DNA from: JBBIMS01 sp964531645
GTDB lineage: Bacteria > Acidobacteriota > Aminicenantia > JBFLYD01 > JBBIMS01
Direction of reading: 5' to 3'
DNA length: 64,000 bases
Assembly (NCBI GenBank): GCA_964531645.1
Contig: CAZHEF010000001.1
Coordinates: forward strand, 124,001-188,000
Below the pieces are notes generated by a model, which was given only the letters and a program-made list of their open reading frames with translations, searched no databases and was not told the DNA's origin. The translations under genes and the position numbers were made by a program. Below are positions 37,029 through 46,098 of this stretch, in pieces (the first letter of the stretch is position 1; every line of letters begins with the position of its first letter).

Positions 37029-37331
37029 GTGAATGCTCTAAAAATTTTGAAAAAACTAAACATAAACCCTGATGAACCAGTTCTATTAATTACTGCTGAG
37101 GAAGCATTAGAAAATATCTTGGAAGCTGTGGAAGAGTATTGTTCTGAACTGAAAATAGAGGAAATGAAAAGGAAGGATCTTTTAGCATTATTGAAAAGTT
37201 ATGGTGAGGCTGTCATTAATTATCACCCTGAGAAATATCATCAGGAAAGAGCGGCGTTAATAGAGAATTTTGAGAACTTAAAAAAATATGGACTCACAGA
37301 CAAAGATTACAATTTCATAGATTTCTGCTAA
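37029..37331 (+). CDS. small hypothetical protein
   Basis: 100 residues from a GTG start with GGAGGT five bases upstream; acidic and helical with no membrane segment. I do not recognise a family. It lies between the restriction-modification remnant and a peptidase gene and may be part of the same accessory island. The 150 bases before it hold no clear gene. Confidence 0.5.
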   Translation: MNALKILKKLNINPDEPVLLITAEEALENILEAVEEYCSELKIEEMKRKDLLALLKSYGEAVINYHPEKYHQERAALIENFENLKKYGLTDKDYNFIDFC

Positions 37332-37380
37332 AATTTAAGATGATTTTAATTTCCTTGCTAAATAAAATTTGGAGGCATAG

Positions 37381-39585
37381 ATGAATAAAAAAGTATGGAA
37401 TTTTTTAGTCATTTTCATTCTATTTGGTATTTCTTATTCTCTTGGTCCCCAGCAGAAACTCGATATAAAGACAATGTTAGACCCCCAGCTAATGGTTCAG
37501 CTGAGCACTCCCAATTGTTTATGGCTGGACAGTGGTAAGCTCCTTTTGCTCGATTCTCGAATTCCTTCGGAAAAAAGAACTTTTGAGTTTTTAGACCTCA
37601 AGACAAAGGAAAGAGTTCCAGCTCTTGATGCTGCAAAGGTTCTTTCAGGGTTAAAAAATATTTTTGGAGAGAATTCCGTTAAATTTATTCGCTGGCCCGA
37701 TGCTATGGATTCAAACTTTAGAGCCATCGCATTCCTTATTTCAGGGGACATAGTTGTTGTAAACACATCTGATTCATCTGCCAAACGCCTGACAAATACC
37801 CCCTCTTCTGAATCAGCTCTTTCCTTTTCTCCTGATGGGAACTGGCTCGCTTTTATCAGGGATAACGAAATATACGCAATAGATTGGAGAACAGGAAATG
37901 AAAAGAGATTAACCTTTGATGCTTCGGAAACAATTTTAAATGGAACTCTATCCTGGGTTTACTGGGAAGAGATTTACGACCATACAAATGTCCCATACTC
38001 ATGGTCTCCTGACTCAAAGGCAATAGCCTATCTCCAGACAGATGAGTCAGAAGTTCCAATTTCAACCTTTGTTAATTTTGAGCCTGTAAATCAGGGAGTC
38101 GTGAAACAACGATACCCAAAGGCGGGACAGAAAAACCCAAAGGTTAGGCTTGGAATTGTTGAGCTTGATTCAGCAAAAACTACATGGGTTGACTGTGGAG
38201 ATTATGAGTATCTTGGACGCTTCAACTGGCTTCCAAACTCAAGGGAGATCGCTGTTCAGACCTTAAATAGAAAACAGAATGAGCTAAAGCTTTTCTTCGC
38301 TGATAGATTCACAGGAAAAAGCAGATTAATTCTAACTGAGACCCAGCCTGCATGGATAAATTTGAATGATTCTCTTTATTTCTTCGAAGATGGGAAAAAA
38401 TTTATATGGATGTCAGAGAGGGACGGGTTTCAACATCTTTATTTGTATTCCATTGATGGAAAACTTATAAATCAGCTCACAAAAGGAGATTATATGGTTG
38501 TCCCCTCCTTCGGTGGAATTGTTAGCAGGAATGGCGGACTTGTGGGACTTGATGAGAAAAAAGGGATTATTTATTTCACTGCAAACAAAGAAGCATTGAA
38601 AGAAAGGCATCTCTACAGGGTTGATTTAAAAGGGAAAAGCATTAAAAAACTTACAGTGGAAAGCGGAGTTCACGGAGTATCATTCTCCCCTGATATGAGA
38701 TTTTACATAGATAACTTTTCAAACAGCTCAACCCCTCCTGAAATTTCCCTTTTCAGAAGCGATGGGAAGAGAATAATGACAATAGCTCAATCAGCAAAAG
38801 ATTTTATTGAAAAATTTAACCTTAATTATCCTGAATTTTATACCTTTAAAACAGAGGATGGGCTTGATCTCCCTGTAACAATGATAAAGCCCAAAAATTT
38901 TGACTCATCAAAAAAATACCCAGCAATTGTTTATATCTATGGTGGTCCAGGAGCTCAGCAGGTAATGGATAGCTGGAGCAGTAGAATTTTCTGGGCAAAC
39001 ATTCTTGCCAATGAAGGATTCTTCTATTTCGTCTTTGAAGTTCGTGCAGGTATGGGAAAATCAAAAGCAACTGAGACATCTGTATACAAACAGGCATACG
39101 GAATACAGAACTTAAAAGACATCCTTGACGGCATTAAATGGATAAAAAAATTTCCTTTTGTAGATGAGAAGAGATTGGGTATATGGGGTGGAAGTGGAGG
39201 AGGATGCACAACTCTTTTTGTTATGACCCATTCAGATGTTTTCAAGGCGGGAATATCTCTCTATCCTGTTTCAGACTGGCATTTTTATGACTCAATTTAC
39301 ACAGAAAGATACCAGAGCACTCCTGATGATAATCCTGAAGGATATAAGGCAACTTCCTCAGTCCTTTCAGCTAAAAATCTGAAAGGTCGTCTTTTAATTG
39401 TCCACGGAACTTACGATGACAATGTCCATCCCCAGAACACAGAGGCTTTTATCAATGAGCTAATAAAGCATAACATTCAGTTCGAATTAATGATTTATCC
39501 GTGGAGAAAGCATGGAATAGGAGACCTTCCCGCAAGAATCCATCTTTATTCACTGATGCTTGATTTCTGGAAAAGGAATTTGTAA
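37381..39585 (+). CDS. exported S9B (dipeptidyl-peptidase IV-like) peptidase
   Basis: 734 residues with signal peptide (about 1-22), a DPP-IV N-terminal propeller, and a catalytic domain with Ser605 in GGSGGG, Asp679/680 in YDDNVHP and His711 in RKHGIG. The nucleophile elbow GGSGGG departs from the usual GWSYGG. DPP-IV removes Xaa-Pro or Xaa-Ala dipeptides from peptide N-termini. Ribosome site TGGAGG. It probably acts with the other exported peptidases. Confidence 0.93.
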   Translation: MNKKVWNFLVIFILFGISYSLGPQQKLDIKTMLDPQLMVQLSTPNCLWLDSGKLLLLDSRIPSEKRTFEFLDLKTKERVPALDAAKVLSGLKNIFGENSVKFIRWPDAMDSNFRAIAFLISGDIVVVNTSDSSAKRLTNTPSSESALSFSPDGNWLAFIRDNEIYAIDWRTGNEKRLTFDASETILNGTLSWVYWEEIYDHTNVPYSWSPDSKAIAYLQTDESEVPISTFVNFEPVNQGVVKQRYPKAGQKNPKVRLGIVELDSAKTTWVDCGDYEYLGRFNWLPNSREIAVQTLNRKQNELKLFFADRFTGKSRLILTETQPAWINLNDSLYFFEDGKKFIWMSERDGFQHLYLYSIDGKLINQLTKGDYMVVPSFGGIVSRNGGLVGLDEKKGIIYFTANKEALKERHLYRVDLKGKSIKKLTVESGVHGVSFSPDMRFYIDNFSNSSTPPEISLFRSDGKRIMTIAQSAKDFIEKFNLNYPEFYTFKTEDGLDLPVTMIKPKNFDSSKKYPAIVYIYGGPGAQQVMDSWSSRIFWANILANEGFFYFVFEVRAGMGKSKATETSVYKQAYGIQNLKDILDGIKWIKKFPFVDEKRLGIWGGSGGGCTTLFVMTHSDVFKAGISLYPVSDWHFYDSIYTERYQSTPDDNPEGYKATSSVLSAKNLKGRLLIVHGTYDDNVHPQNTEAFINELIKHNIQFELMIYPWRKHGIGDLPARIHLYSLMLDFWKRNL

Positions 39586-39593
39586 AAAAATTA

Positions 39594-39609
39594 TTGCCAA
39601 ATGTGGCAA
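39594..39609. terminator. hairpin between convergent genes
   Basis: TTGCCA-AATG-TGGCAA forms a perfect six-pair stem nine bases after the peptidase stop. There is no long T run on the plus strand; on the minus strand it is followed by AATAATTTTTTT, so it could end transcription from the pbpC side. Confidence 0.45.
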
Positions 39610-39660
39610 GGAAATGGAAATTAGACAGAGACTTCGACCATTTTTAAGATGATCAATCGA

Positions 39661-42051
39661 TTATTGAACAAAAATTCTGACCCTATCCTCATATTTCCCA
39701 TCCTCCAGCTTTGCACATATTTCGTGTATACCCTTTTCAATATTCCATCTTTCCCTGAATGGAAAGGAAGAAATAGTAAAGAACTTTCCATCAATCATCC
39801 ATATAACTTTTTTCCAAGTTATATCAGTCTTTAGCTCCAGTCTTAGACTCTGATAATTTTTTGGCAAATCAGAAAGACTCTGGAAAATAGCTCCATCAAC
39901 AGGATGAACTATTTCAAATTCGTGCTCTTTAAGGGAGGAGAATTTTTCAGGAGGATTAAGTCCTTTTTTCTTCGCCCATTCCATGAAAGTTGGGGGAGGG
40001 ATTAAGAAGAGTTTGCTAGTTAAGAATTTGTCCGGTGTTCCTTCTCCTGCAAGGAGTCCATTCCTTCTGTCAATTCTTAAAATTCTGTGCCAGTTACAAA
40101 TTTCCCTTGGTTCACTCCATTCAATAAAATACTCCCTGATTTTCCCTTCACAATTTCCTGAGGCAAGCATCCCCGAAACAGGACAAATGTCAAGTTTTAT
40201 TATTCCCTTGGGAATCTCATCAAGACTTCTTTCTCCGTAAGGGATTTCCCCATATTTTCTTTTATAAAGGAGATTCATTATTGAGTGAAAAACTGGACCC
40301 GCTCCTGTCACTCCTGAGACATTCTTCATACTCCTTCCTTCAAAATTCCCAACCCACACCCCAATTGTCCATTCCTTTGTATAACCAACACAAAAATTGT
40401 CTCTGAAACCTTCAGATGTTCCTGTTTTTACTGCAACCTGATATGGAAAATTCAAGGGAGAGTTTTCGCTGAATCCAAGTCCCCTTGAATAATTGTCCGA
40501 AAGTATAGAGCTTATTAGAAAAGTAATTTTTTCATCAAAAATTCTCTCACCTTTTTTTTCTGGGGGTGATTCTACTGACCCATCTCTCTTTTTGTAATAA
40601 AGGACTTTCTTTTCAGGGATAAGGATACCGTTTCGGGCAAAAATTGAATACCCTCTAACAAGTTCAAGAAGGGTGACCTCTCCACTTCCAAGAGCAAGAC
40701 CTAAACCATAAAATTTTTCCCCTTTATTAAGGCTTTCAAAACCGCAAGATTGTAGAGTGGAATAGAATGCAGACTTACCTATTTTTGAAAGGAGATGAAC
40801 TGCGGGAACATTGAGAGATGAAGAAAGGGCAACTCTAACTCTTACAGGTCCTGAAAAATCATTGGAATAGTTTCTTGGAACATAAAATTTGTTTTCCTCT
40901 TTAAAGGAAGTTGGAATATCGGGAAGGATTGAGGATGGGGTAAATCCCTTCTGGAAAGCAGAGGCATATAAAAAAGGCTTAAGAGCTGAGCCGGGCTGTC
41001 TTTTTATTGTGCATCCATCAATCTGTCCTGAGGACTCCTCGTCCCAGAAGTCCTTGGAACCAACCCAGACAAGTATCTCTCCTGTTCTGTTTTCCATTAC
41101 AATTATTGCTCCCTGCCCAACACCTTTTCCCTTAAGACTTTCAAGATGCATCCTTAAAATATTCTGAGACTCCTTCTGAAGATGGTAGTCAATGGTTGTT
41201 TTTGTCTCTGAGAAATTGTAAATATTTTCTTCTTCTTCCTTTAATATCCTGAATACAAAATGAGGTGCAAGCAAAGGATTTTCTGGCTTTTTCAGTTCAA
41301 CTCTCTCGTTAATTGCAATTTCGTAATCTTCTTCTTTTATCCATCCTTTTAAATACATTTTTTTAATGAGAGTCCTTGCTTTTCTTATAACAATTTCAAA
41401 ATTTTTGTAGGGATTATGAGCTGATGGTGAAGATGGAATGATTGAAAGAAAAGCTGATTGGGAGAGGGTAAGCTCCCTTGCGCTCTTTCCAAAATAGAAC
41501 TGGGATGCAGATTCACATCCAAGAAGCTGATTCCCGTAATAAACACTGTTGAGATAATAAGAAAGAATATCTTTTTTTGTCCAATTTATTTCGAGCTTGG
41601 CAGCCACGATAATCTCCAATATTTTTTTTAAAATACTCTTCCCTCTCCTTCCTTCCATAATCTTAGCCACCTGCATTGTGATTGTCGAGCCACCCAAGAC
41701 AATATTTCTATTTTTTAAGTTAACAATTCCAGCCCTCAAAAGAGCAAAGGGGTTAACGCCAAAATGTTTATAGAAATGTCTGTCCTCACGAAAAATTGTT
41801 GTTTTTATCAGCCATGGTGAAATTTCCTCAAAGGATAGCCACTGAGAACGAGTTTTATCCTTTCCCAAAAACTCATAAAGTTCTATACCGTTTCTGTCAA
41901 GGATTTTCAAAGAATTGTTATAATTTTCTTCTGGAATAGGCACAATAAAGATTAAAAGGGTTAGAAGGAGGAATGGCAGCAAAAGAAAAAACGCATTTTT
42001 TTTCATTCTTTTAAAGCCATAAAAACCTTGAATTGAAAAATATTTTAACAT
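39661..42051 (-). CDS. pbpC: penicillin-binding protein 1C
   Basis: Bifunctional peptidoglycan synthase of 796 residues: transmembrane anchor near 16-40, GT51 glycosyltransferase domain (EDRHFYKHFGVNP, GGSTITMQVAK), transpeptidase domain with S355-x-x-K358 in GSALKPFLY, SSSLN and KTGTSEGF, and a C-terminal BiPBP_C domain. Works in the periplasm on the cell wall. Neither the ATG at 42051 nor the in-frame ATG at 42006 has a good ribosome site, so the start is uncertain. The alpha-2-macroglobulin gene that often accompanies pbpC is not seen. Confidence 0.94.
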   Translation of the reverse strand: MLKYFSIQGFYGFKRMKKNAFFLLLPFLLLTLLIFIVPIPEENYNNSLKILDRNGIELYEFLGKDKTRSQWLSFEEISPWLIKTTIFREDRHFYKHFGVNPFALLRAGIVNLKNRNIVLGGSTITMQVAKIMEGRRGKSILKKILEIIVAAKLEINWTKKDILSYYLNSVYYGNQLLGCESASQFYFGKSARELTLSQSAFLSIIPSSPSAHNPYKNFEIVIRKARTLIKKMYLKGWIKEEDYEIAINERVELKKPENPLLAPHFVFRILKEEEENIYNFSETKTTIDYHLQKESQNILRMHLESLKGKGVGQGAIIVMENRTGEILVWVGSKDFWDEESSGQIDGCTIKRQPGSALKPFLYASAFQKGFTPSSILPDIPTSFKEENKFYVPRNYSNDFSGPVRVRVALSSSLNVPAVHLLSKIGKSAFYSTLQSCGFESLNKGEKFYGLGLALGSGEVTLLELVRGYSIFARNGILIPEKKVLYYKKRDGSVESPPEKKGERIFDEKITFLISSILSDNYSRGLGFSENSPLNFPYQVAVKTGTSEGFRDNFCVGYTKEWTIGVWVGNFEGRSMKNVSGVTGAGPVFHSIMNLLYKRKYGEIPYGERSLDEIPKGIIKLDICPVSGMLASGNCEGKIREYFIEWSEPREICNWHRILRIDRRNGLLAGEGTPDKFLTSKLFLIPPPTFMEWAKKKGLNPPEKFSSLKEHEFEIVHPVDGAIFQSLSDLPKNYQSLRLELKTDITWKKVIWMIDGKFFTISSFPFRERWNIEKGIHEICAKLEDGKYEDRVRIFVQ

Positions 42052-42157
42052 ATATTTTCAGTCAGTTAAAATTCAAAGTTATGTTGGGAGAGAATATTCA
42101 CTAACATCACTCTCCATCTACTATCTAAACCAATTTCTCGGAGCCGAAACCCTTGAG

Positions 42158-42186
42158 TTGACATAAAAATTTTAAAAAGATAGAAT
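42158..42186 (+). promoter_or_regulatory. sigma70-type promoter of the LolA-like gene
   Basis: TTGACA at 42158-42163, a 17-base spacer and TAGAAT at 42181-42186, about 32 bases before the TTG start. Close to consensus. Confidence 0.75.
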
Positions 42187-42217
42187 TTTGCTTGGAAATT
42201 AATTCAAGGAGGAAGCT

Positions 42218-42937
42218 TTGAGAAGAGCTTTTCTATTTTCAATTATTGTATTGTTTATTTTTGTTTCAGGTTCAGCCTTTTCTCAGACAGTTGATGAAAT
42301 AATTGCAAAAAATTTGCAGTCAAAAGGAGGAATTGAGAAACTGAAGGCGGTAAAGAGCATTAAAATGATGGGAAAGCTTATGGCTCAAGGGATGGAGTTT
42401 CCCTTTGCCCTGTATCTAAAAAGACCAAATCTTATGAGAAATGAAGCTGATTTTCAAGGACAAAAAATTATAAGCATTTATGATGGGGAGAAGGTATGGC
42501 AAATCAATCCTTTAATGGGTTCAGGAGAACCAATAGAACTTACAGGAGTTCAGGCAGAATCAGCTAAGGATCAGGCAGATTTTGATGGCCCCTTTGTGGA
42601 TTACAAAGAGAAAGGAATAAAAATAGAGCTCTTGGGAAAAGAAGAAGTTGAGGGAACATCTGCTTATAAGTTAAAGGTTACAACCAAAGATGGAAAAGAA
42701 AAGTTTTACTACCTTGAAGCCAATTCTTGTCTGGAGATAAAATCTGAATCAACTTTTGAATTTCAAGGGAAATCTTACACCTCTGTATCTACAATAAGCG
42801 ATTATAAAGAAGTTGATGGTCTAAAATTTCCTTTTTCATTCCTGATAACTTCCGCTATGGGTGGTGCTCAGCTACTTTTTGAAGCCATTGAGATAAATCC
42901 AGAACTTGACGATTCCCTTTTTAAAGTATCAAAGTAA
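42218..42937 (+). CDS. exported LolA/outer-membrane lipoprotein-sorting-like protein
   Basis: 239 residues from a TTG start with AAGGAGG five bases upstream. A signal peptide (about 1-22) precedes the pattern EIIAKNLQSKGGIEKLKAVKSIKMMGK, LYLKRPNLMR and YDGEKVWQINP seen in exported LolA-fold proteins of unknown cargo. Probably periplasmic. Not the canonical LolA gene, which is normally near lolB or ftsK. Confidence 0.72.
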   Translation: MRRAFLFSIIVLFIFVSGSAFSQTVDEIIAKNLQSKGGIEKLKAVKSIKMMGKLMAQGMEFPFALYLKRPNLMRNEADFQGQKIISIYDGEKVWQINPLMGSGEPIELTGVQAESAKDQADFDGPFVDYKEKGIKIELLGKEEVEGTSAYKLKVTTKDGKEKFYYLEANSCLEIKSESTFEFQGKSYTSVSTISDYKEVDGLKFPFSFLITSAMGGAQLLFEAIEINPELDDSLFKVSK

Positions 42938-42980
42938 ATATTAAAGGCGAGACGAGCGAGAAATTAATTAAAAATGATAA

Positions 42981-43052
42981 AGCCGATGGAGGGATTCGAA
43001 CCCTCAACCTGCTGATTACGAATCAGCTGCTCTACCATTGAGCTACATCGGC
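42981..43052 (-). tRNA. tRNA-Thr (anticodon CGT)
   Basis: Minus-strand cloverleaf starting GCCGATG and closing CATCGGC plus discriminator T; anticodon stem GCTGA/TCAGC with loop TTCGTAA; T arm GAGGGTTCGAATCCCTC. CCA is not encoded. Confidence 0.97.
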
Positions 43053-43269
43053 ACCTATTAAATTATAACATGATAAGTTAGAAGGGTGTATAAAAAATGC
43101 TTTTTTGTAAAAAGCCTTTGGACTCGAAGAATCTACTAAATTTTAAAATCATGAATTAAATACAAAAATAATTAGAATAAATTTTTGAATTTTCTTATAA
43201 GTTAAATTTAAAAACCTGATTTGAGGGATTGAACGATTTAAAAGAAAAATGTATTATTAATAAATGGGT

Positions 43270-43363
43270 GGAGAGATGTCCGAGTGGCTGAAGGAGCACG
43301 ACTGGAAATCGTGTACCCCGAATAAAATCGGGGTCGTGGGTTCGAATCCCACTCTCTCCGCCA
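43270..43363 (+). tRNA. tRNA-Ser (anticodon GGA)
   Basis: Acceptor GGAGAGA pairs with TCTCTCC; anticodon stem CACGA/TCGTG with loop CTGGAAA; a long variable arm with stem CCCCGA/TCGGGG, as in serine tRNAs. The 3' CCA is encoded (43361-43363). Confidence 0.97.
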
Positions 43364-43434
43364 TAAAAAATCTTCTTTTGAAAGTTTTTAATTTTTAATG
43401 ATAAAAAATTTTATTTACTTCCTTGAAAAATTTT

Positions 43435-43528
43435 GGCTCAGGGGGGTCGATGGTAGGCTCTGAACCCCGCCAGGTCCGAAAGGAAGCAACGGTAAGAGTT
43501 CCTTTCCATGCGAACCTTCTCCTGAGCC
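43435..43528 (+). ncRNA. ffs: signal recognition particle 4.5S RNA
   Basis: The conserved SRP domain IV core GGTCCGAAAGGAAGCAACGG is present inside a long hairpin closed by GGCTCAGG (43435-43442) and CCTGAGCC (43521-43528), about 94 bases, the bacterial small type. A T run follows the closing stem and would terminate it. It sits directly before dnaX, a very common bacterial order. Confidence 0.96.
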
Positions 43529-43544
43529 TTTTTATGGAAAATAA

Positions 43545-45140
43545 ATGAATTATATTGTTCTCGCAAGAAAATACCGTCCAAAGACCCTAGATGAAATTGT
43601 AGGGCAAAGGGTTATCGCCCAGACCCTGAAAAATGCAATTAATTTAAAAAGAGTATCCCATGCCTATATTTTTTCGGGCATGAGAGGGGTTGGAAAAACA
43701 ACAACAGCAAGAGTTCTTGCAAAATCCTTAAACTGTGTTAAAGGACCAACAATAAACCCCTGCAATGAATGCGAATTCTGTGTTTCAATTCAGGAGGGAA
43801 GAGCAATTGATGTAATTGAAATAGATGGCGCTTCCAACAGAGGTATAGATGATGTAAGAGAATTGAGGGAAGTTGTAAAATTTCCTCCTATGAATGCAAG
43901 GTATAAAATTGTTATAATTGATGAAGTCCACATGCTAACGACAGAGGCATTCAATGCCCTTCTTAAAACCCTTGAGGAGCCTCAACCTCGCGTGATTTTT
44001 ATAATGGCAACAACCGAGTTCCACAAAGTCCCTTCAACAATTGTTTCAAGGAGCCAACATTTCGAATTCAAAAGAATATCGGAAAAAGAGATTTTCGAAG
44101 CCCTCTCAAAAATTTGTGAAAAGGAAAGTATAAAGATATCTCCTTTTTCTCTCAGGAAAATAGCTATTTCTGCAGATGGCTCTTTGAGAGATGCTGAGGT
44201 TTTTCTTGATCAGATTGTTTCCTACTCAGGAATAGAAGTTAAAGATGAAGATGTGGATGAAATCCTTGGAATGACAGACAGAGAGACTCTTTTTTCAATT
44301 TCCTCTTCTATTTTTTCTGGTGATGGCGTAAAGCTCGTCCAGATCATTGAAAAGCTTATGGAGGAAGGAAAAGATCTGAGGAATTTTATGAGAAATGTTG
44401 TTGACCATTTCAGGACAATATATCTAACAAAAGTAATAAAAAATCCCTCCGATTTTTTGTCCCTCTCAGAAAATGACGAAAGAAAATATATTGAAGAGGC
44501 TAAGAAATTCAGCGATGAGGAGTTGTTCAGGTATGTAAATCTTTTAATTCAAGCTGATTCTATGATAAGGCACTCCTCTTATCCGAGATATATTGTAGAG
44601 ACAACTCTTTTAAGATTGTCCTATCTTAAAAAACTTACTCCTATTGAAAAAGTTTTAAAGATTGTGACCGAAATTTCCCCGAAGGAAGCTGTCGAGAAAC
44701 CCCCTGAGCTGGAAGAAACCAAAAAAGAAGAGATAATTGCTAAGGAAGAGAGTATCGCTGAAAAAAAAGAAGAAATTTCTGAAAAGACATTTTCCGCAAA
44801 TGATTTCCTCGAAGAGGTTGGAAGGGAGAATCCGAGACTCTGCTCAACGCTAAAACATCTGCCATCAATCTCCATTGAAGGTAAAACATTAAAAATTATT
44901 CTGGATAAGGAGACAGAATACTTAAAAGAAATAATAAACAGGAATCACACCTATCTTGAAAACAAACTAAAAGAGATGACAGGTAATGACTTTTTGATAA
45001 TTTTTGAGAGCAAAGAAGGGGAACCCGAGCAGAAAGAGGAACTCCCACCCCTTCTCAAAACATTTCTGAAAGAAATGAATGGTAAAATTATATATAGGAA
45101 AAAGATTGGAAAAGGAGAAGAAGATGAAGAATATTTTTGA
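43545..45140 (+). CDS. dnaX: DNA polymerase III subunit tau/gamma
   Basis: Clamp-loader ATPase of 531 residues: P-loop GMRGVGKTTTA near 45-55, zinc-finger cysteines in CNECEFC, DEVHMLT Walker B, sensor motif TTEFHKVPSTIVSR, and a tau-specific C-terminal part after residue 400. At codons 406-408 a run of eight A residues preceded by AAGGAAGAG offers a -1 slip that would stop five codons later, giving a gamma-like form of 412 residues. Overlaps ybaB. Confidence 0.97.
   Translation: MNYIVLARKYRPKTLDEIVGQRVIAQTLKNAINLKRVSHAYIFSGMRGVGKTTTARVLAKSLNCVKGPTINPCNECEFCVSIQEGRAIDVIEIDGASNRGIDDVRELREVVKFPPMNARYKIVIIDEVHMLTTEAFNALLKTLEEPQPRVIFIMATTEFHKVPSTIVSRSQHFEFKRISEKEIFEALSKICEKESIKISPFSLRKIAISADGSLRDAEVFLDQIVSYSGIEVKDEDVDEILGMTDRETLFSISSSIFSGDGVKLVQIIEKLMEEGKDLRNFMRNVVDHFRTIYLTKVIKNPSDFLSLSENDERKYIEEAKKFSDEELFRYVNLLIQADSMIRHSSYPRYIVETTLLRLSYLKKLTPIEKVLKIVTEISPKEAVEKPPELEETKKEEIIAKEESIAEKKEEISEKTFSANDFLEEVGRENPRLCSTLKHLPSISIEGKTLKIILDKETEYLKEIINRNHTYLENKLKEMTGNDFLIIFESKEGEPEQKEELPPLLKTFLKEMNGKIIYRKKIGKGEEDEEYF
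44743..44782 (+). promoter_or_regulatory. candidate dnaX programmed frameshift site
   Basis: A8 run at 44761-44768 followed by G (zero frame GAA AAA AAA GAA), with a Shine-Dalgarno-like AAGGAAGAG about ten bases upstream. A -1 shift reads AGA AGA AAT TTC then TGA at 44780-44782. Analogous sites make the gamma subunit in E. coli (ribosomal slip) and Thermus (A9 slippage). Confidence 0.55.
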
Positions 45141-45435
45141 TTTTCAAAAATTAATGAAAACTGCAAAGGAGATGCAGGAGAAACTCCAGCGGGAAATGAT
45201 GGAATTAAAGGTGCAAGGAAGTAGCGGAGGGGGAATGGTGACAGTTGAAATGAATGGTTTGAAACAGATTCTTTCTTTGAAAATAGAAAAGGAAGTTATC
45301 AATCCCGAGGAAAAAGAGATGCTGGAAGACCTGATTGTTGCTGCTTTTAATGATGCTTCCTCAAAAGTGGAAAAGGAAATGAGTTCCAAGCTTGAATCCA
45401 TTGGTTTACCATTTCCTGGGCTTTTCAATATATAA
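45124..45435 (+). CDS. ybaB: YbaB/EbfC family nucleoid-associated protein
   Basis: 103 residues from the ATG at 45124 (GGAG upstream, overlapping the dnaX end by 17 bases). Shows the family pattern KLMKTAKEMQEKLQREM, VTVEMNGLKQILSLKI and LPFPGLF at the end. A small dimer that binds DNA and coats the nucleoid. The gene order dnaX-ybaB-recR is conserved widely. Confidence 0.95.
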   Translation: MKNIFDFQKLMKTAKEMQEKLQREMMELKVQGSSGGGMVTVEMNGLKQILSLKIEKEVINPEEKEMLEDLIVAAFNDASSKVEKEMSSKLESIGLPFPGLFNI

Positions 45436-45451
45436 GTTCTAAGAAGTTGCC

Positions 45452-46057
45452 ATGTTTGAATGGGCTGAACCATTAAATAAATTGATAAATGAATTGAAAA
45501 AAATACCCGGAATTGGATCAAAATCTGCCCAGAGAATTTCATTTTACATTCTTAAAGCTCCTCTGGAGGATGTCAATGCCCTTTCTGCAACAATAAAGGA
45601 AGTGAAGGAAAAACTGAAATATTGCTCAATCTGTAACAATATTACTGATGTAGACCCTTGCAGAATCTGTTCTGATGAAAAGCGCGATGGAAGCCTTTTG
45701 TGTGTTGTTGAGGAGCCTTACAATATCTCTGCCATAGAAAAAACAGAGAAATTCAAAGGTAAATACCATGTTCTTCTTGGAACAATTTCTCCTCTGCAGG
45801 GAAAAGGACCTGAAAACATAAAGATTGAGGAACTTGTAAAGAGAATAGAAAAAGAGAGGATAAAGGAAGTTATAATTGCAACAAATCCTACAGTTGATGG
45901 TGAGGCTACAAGTCAGTATATTGTTCAAATTCTTAAACCTTTAAATGTTAAGCTTACAAGGTTAGCAATAGGAATTCCCGTTGGTTCAGATATAGATTTC
46001 GCAGACCAGGTTACAATAGCAAGGGCTCTGGAAGGAAGGCTTGAAATAAAAGATTAG
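45452..46057 (+). CDS. recR: recombination protein RecR
   Basis: Works with RecO and RecF to load RecA at gaps. 201 residues: helix-hairpin-helix (KIPGIGSKSAQRI), a zinc finger with four cysteines (CSICNNITDVDPCRIC), a Toprim domain (VVEEPYNISAIEKT) and the C-terminal ARALEGR. 16 bases after ybaB, so co-transcribed. Confidence 0.97.
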   Translation: MFEWAEPLNKLINELKKIPGIGSKSAQRISFYILKAPLEDVNALSATIKEVKEKLKYCSICNNITDVDPCRICSDEKRDGSLLCVVEEPYNISAIEKTEKFKGKYHVLLGTISPLQGKGPENIKIEELVKRIEKERIKEVIIATNPTVDGEATSQYIVQILKPLNVKLTRLAIGIPVGSDIDFADQVTIARALEGRLEIKD

Positions 46058-46098
46058 TCGATTTGATTTTTATCTTTCCTTTTGTTATATAAAAATTG

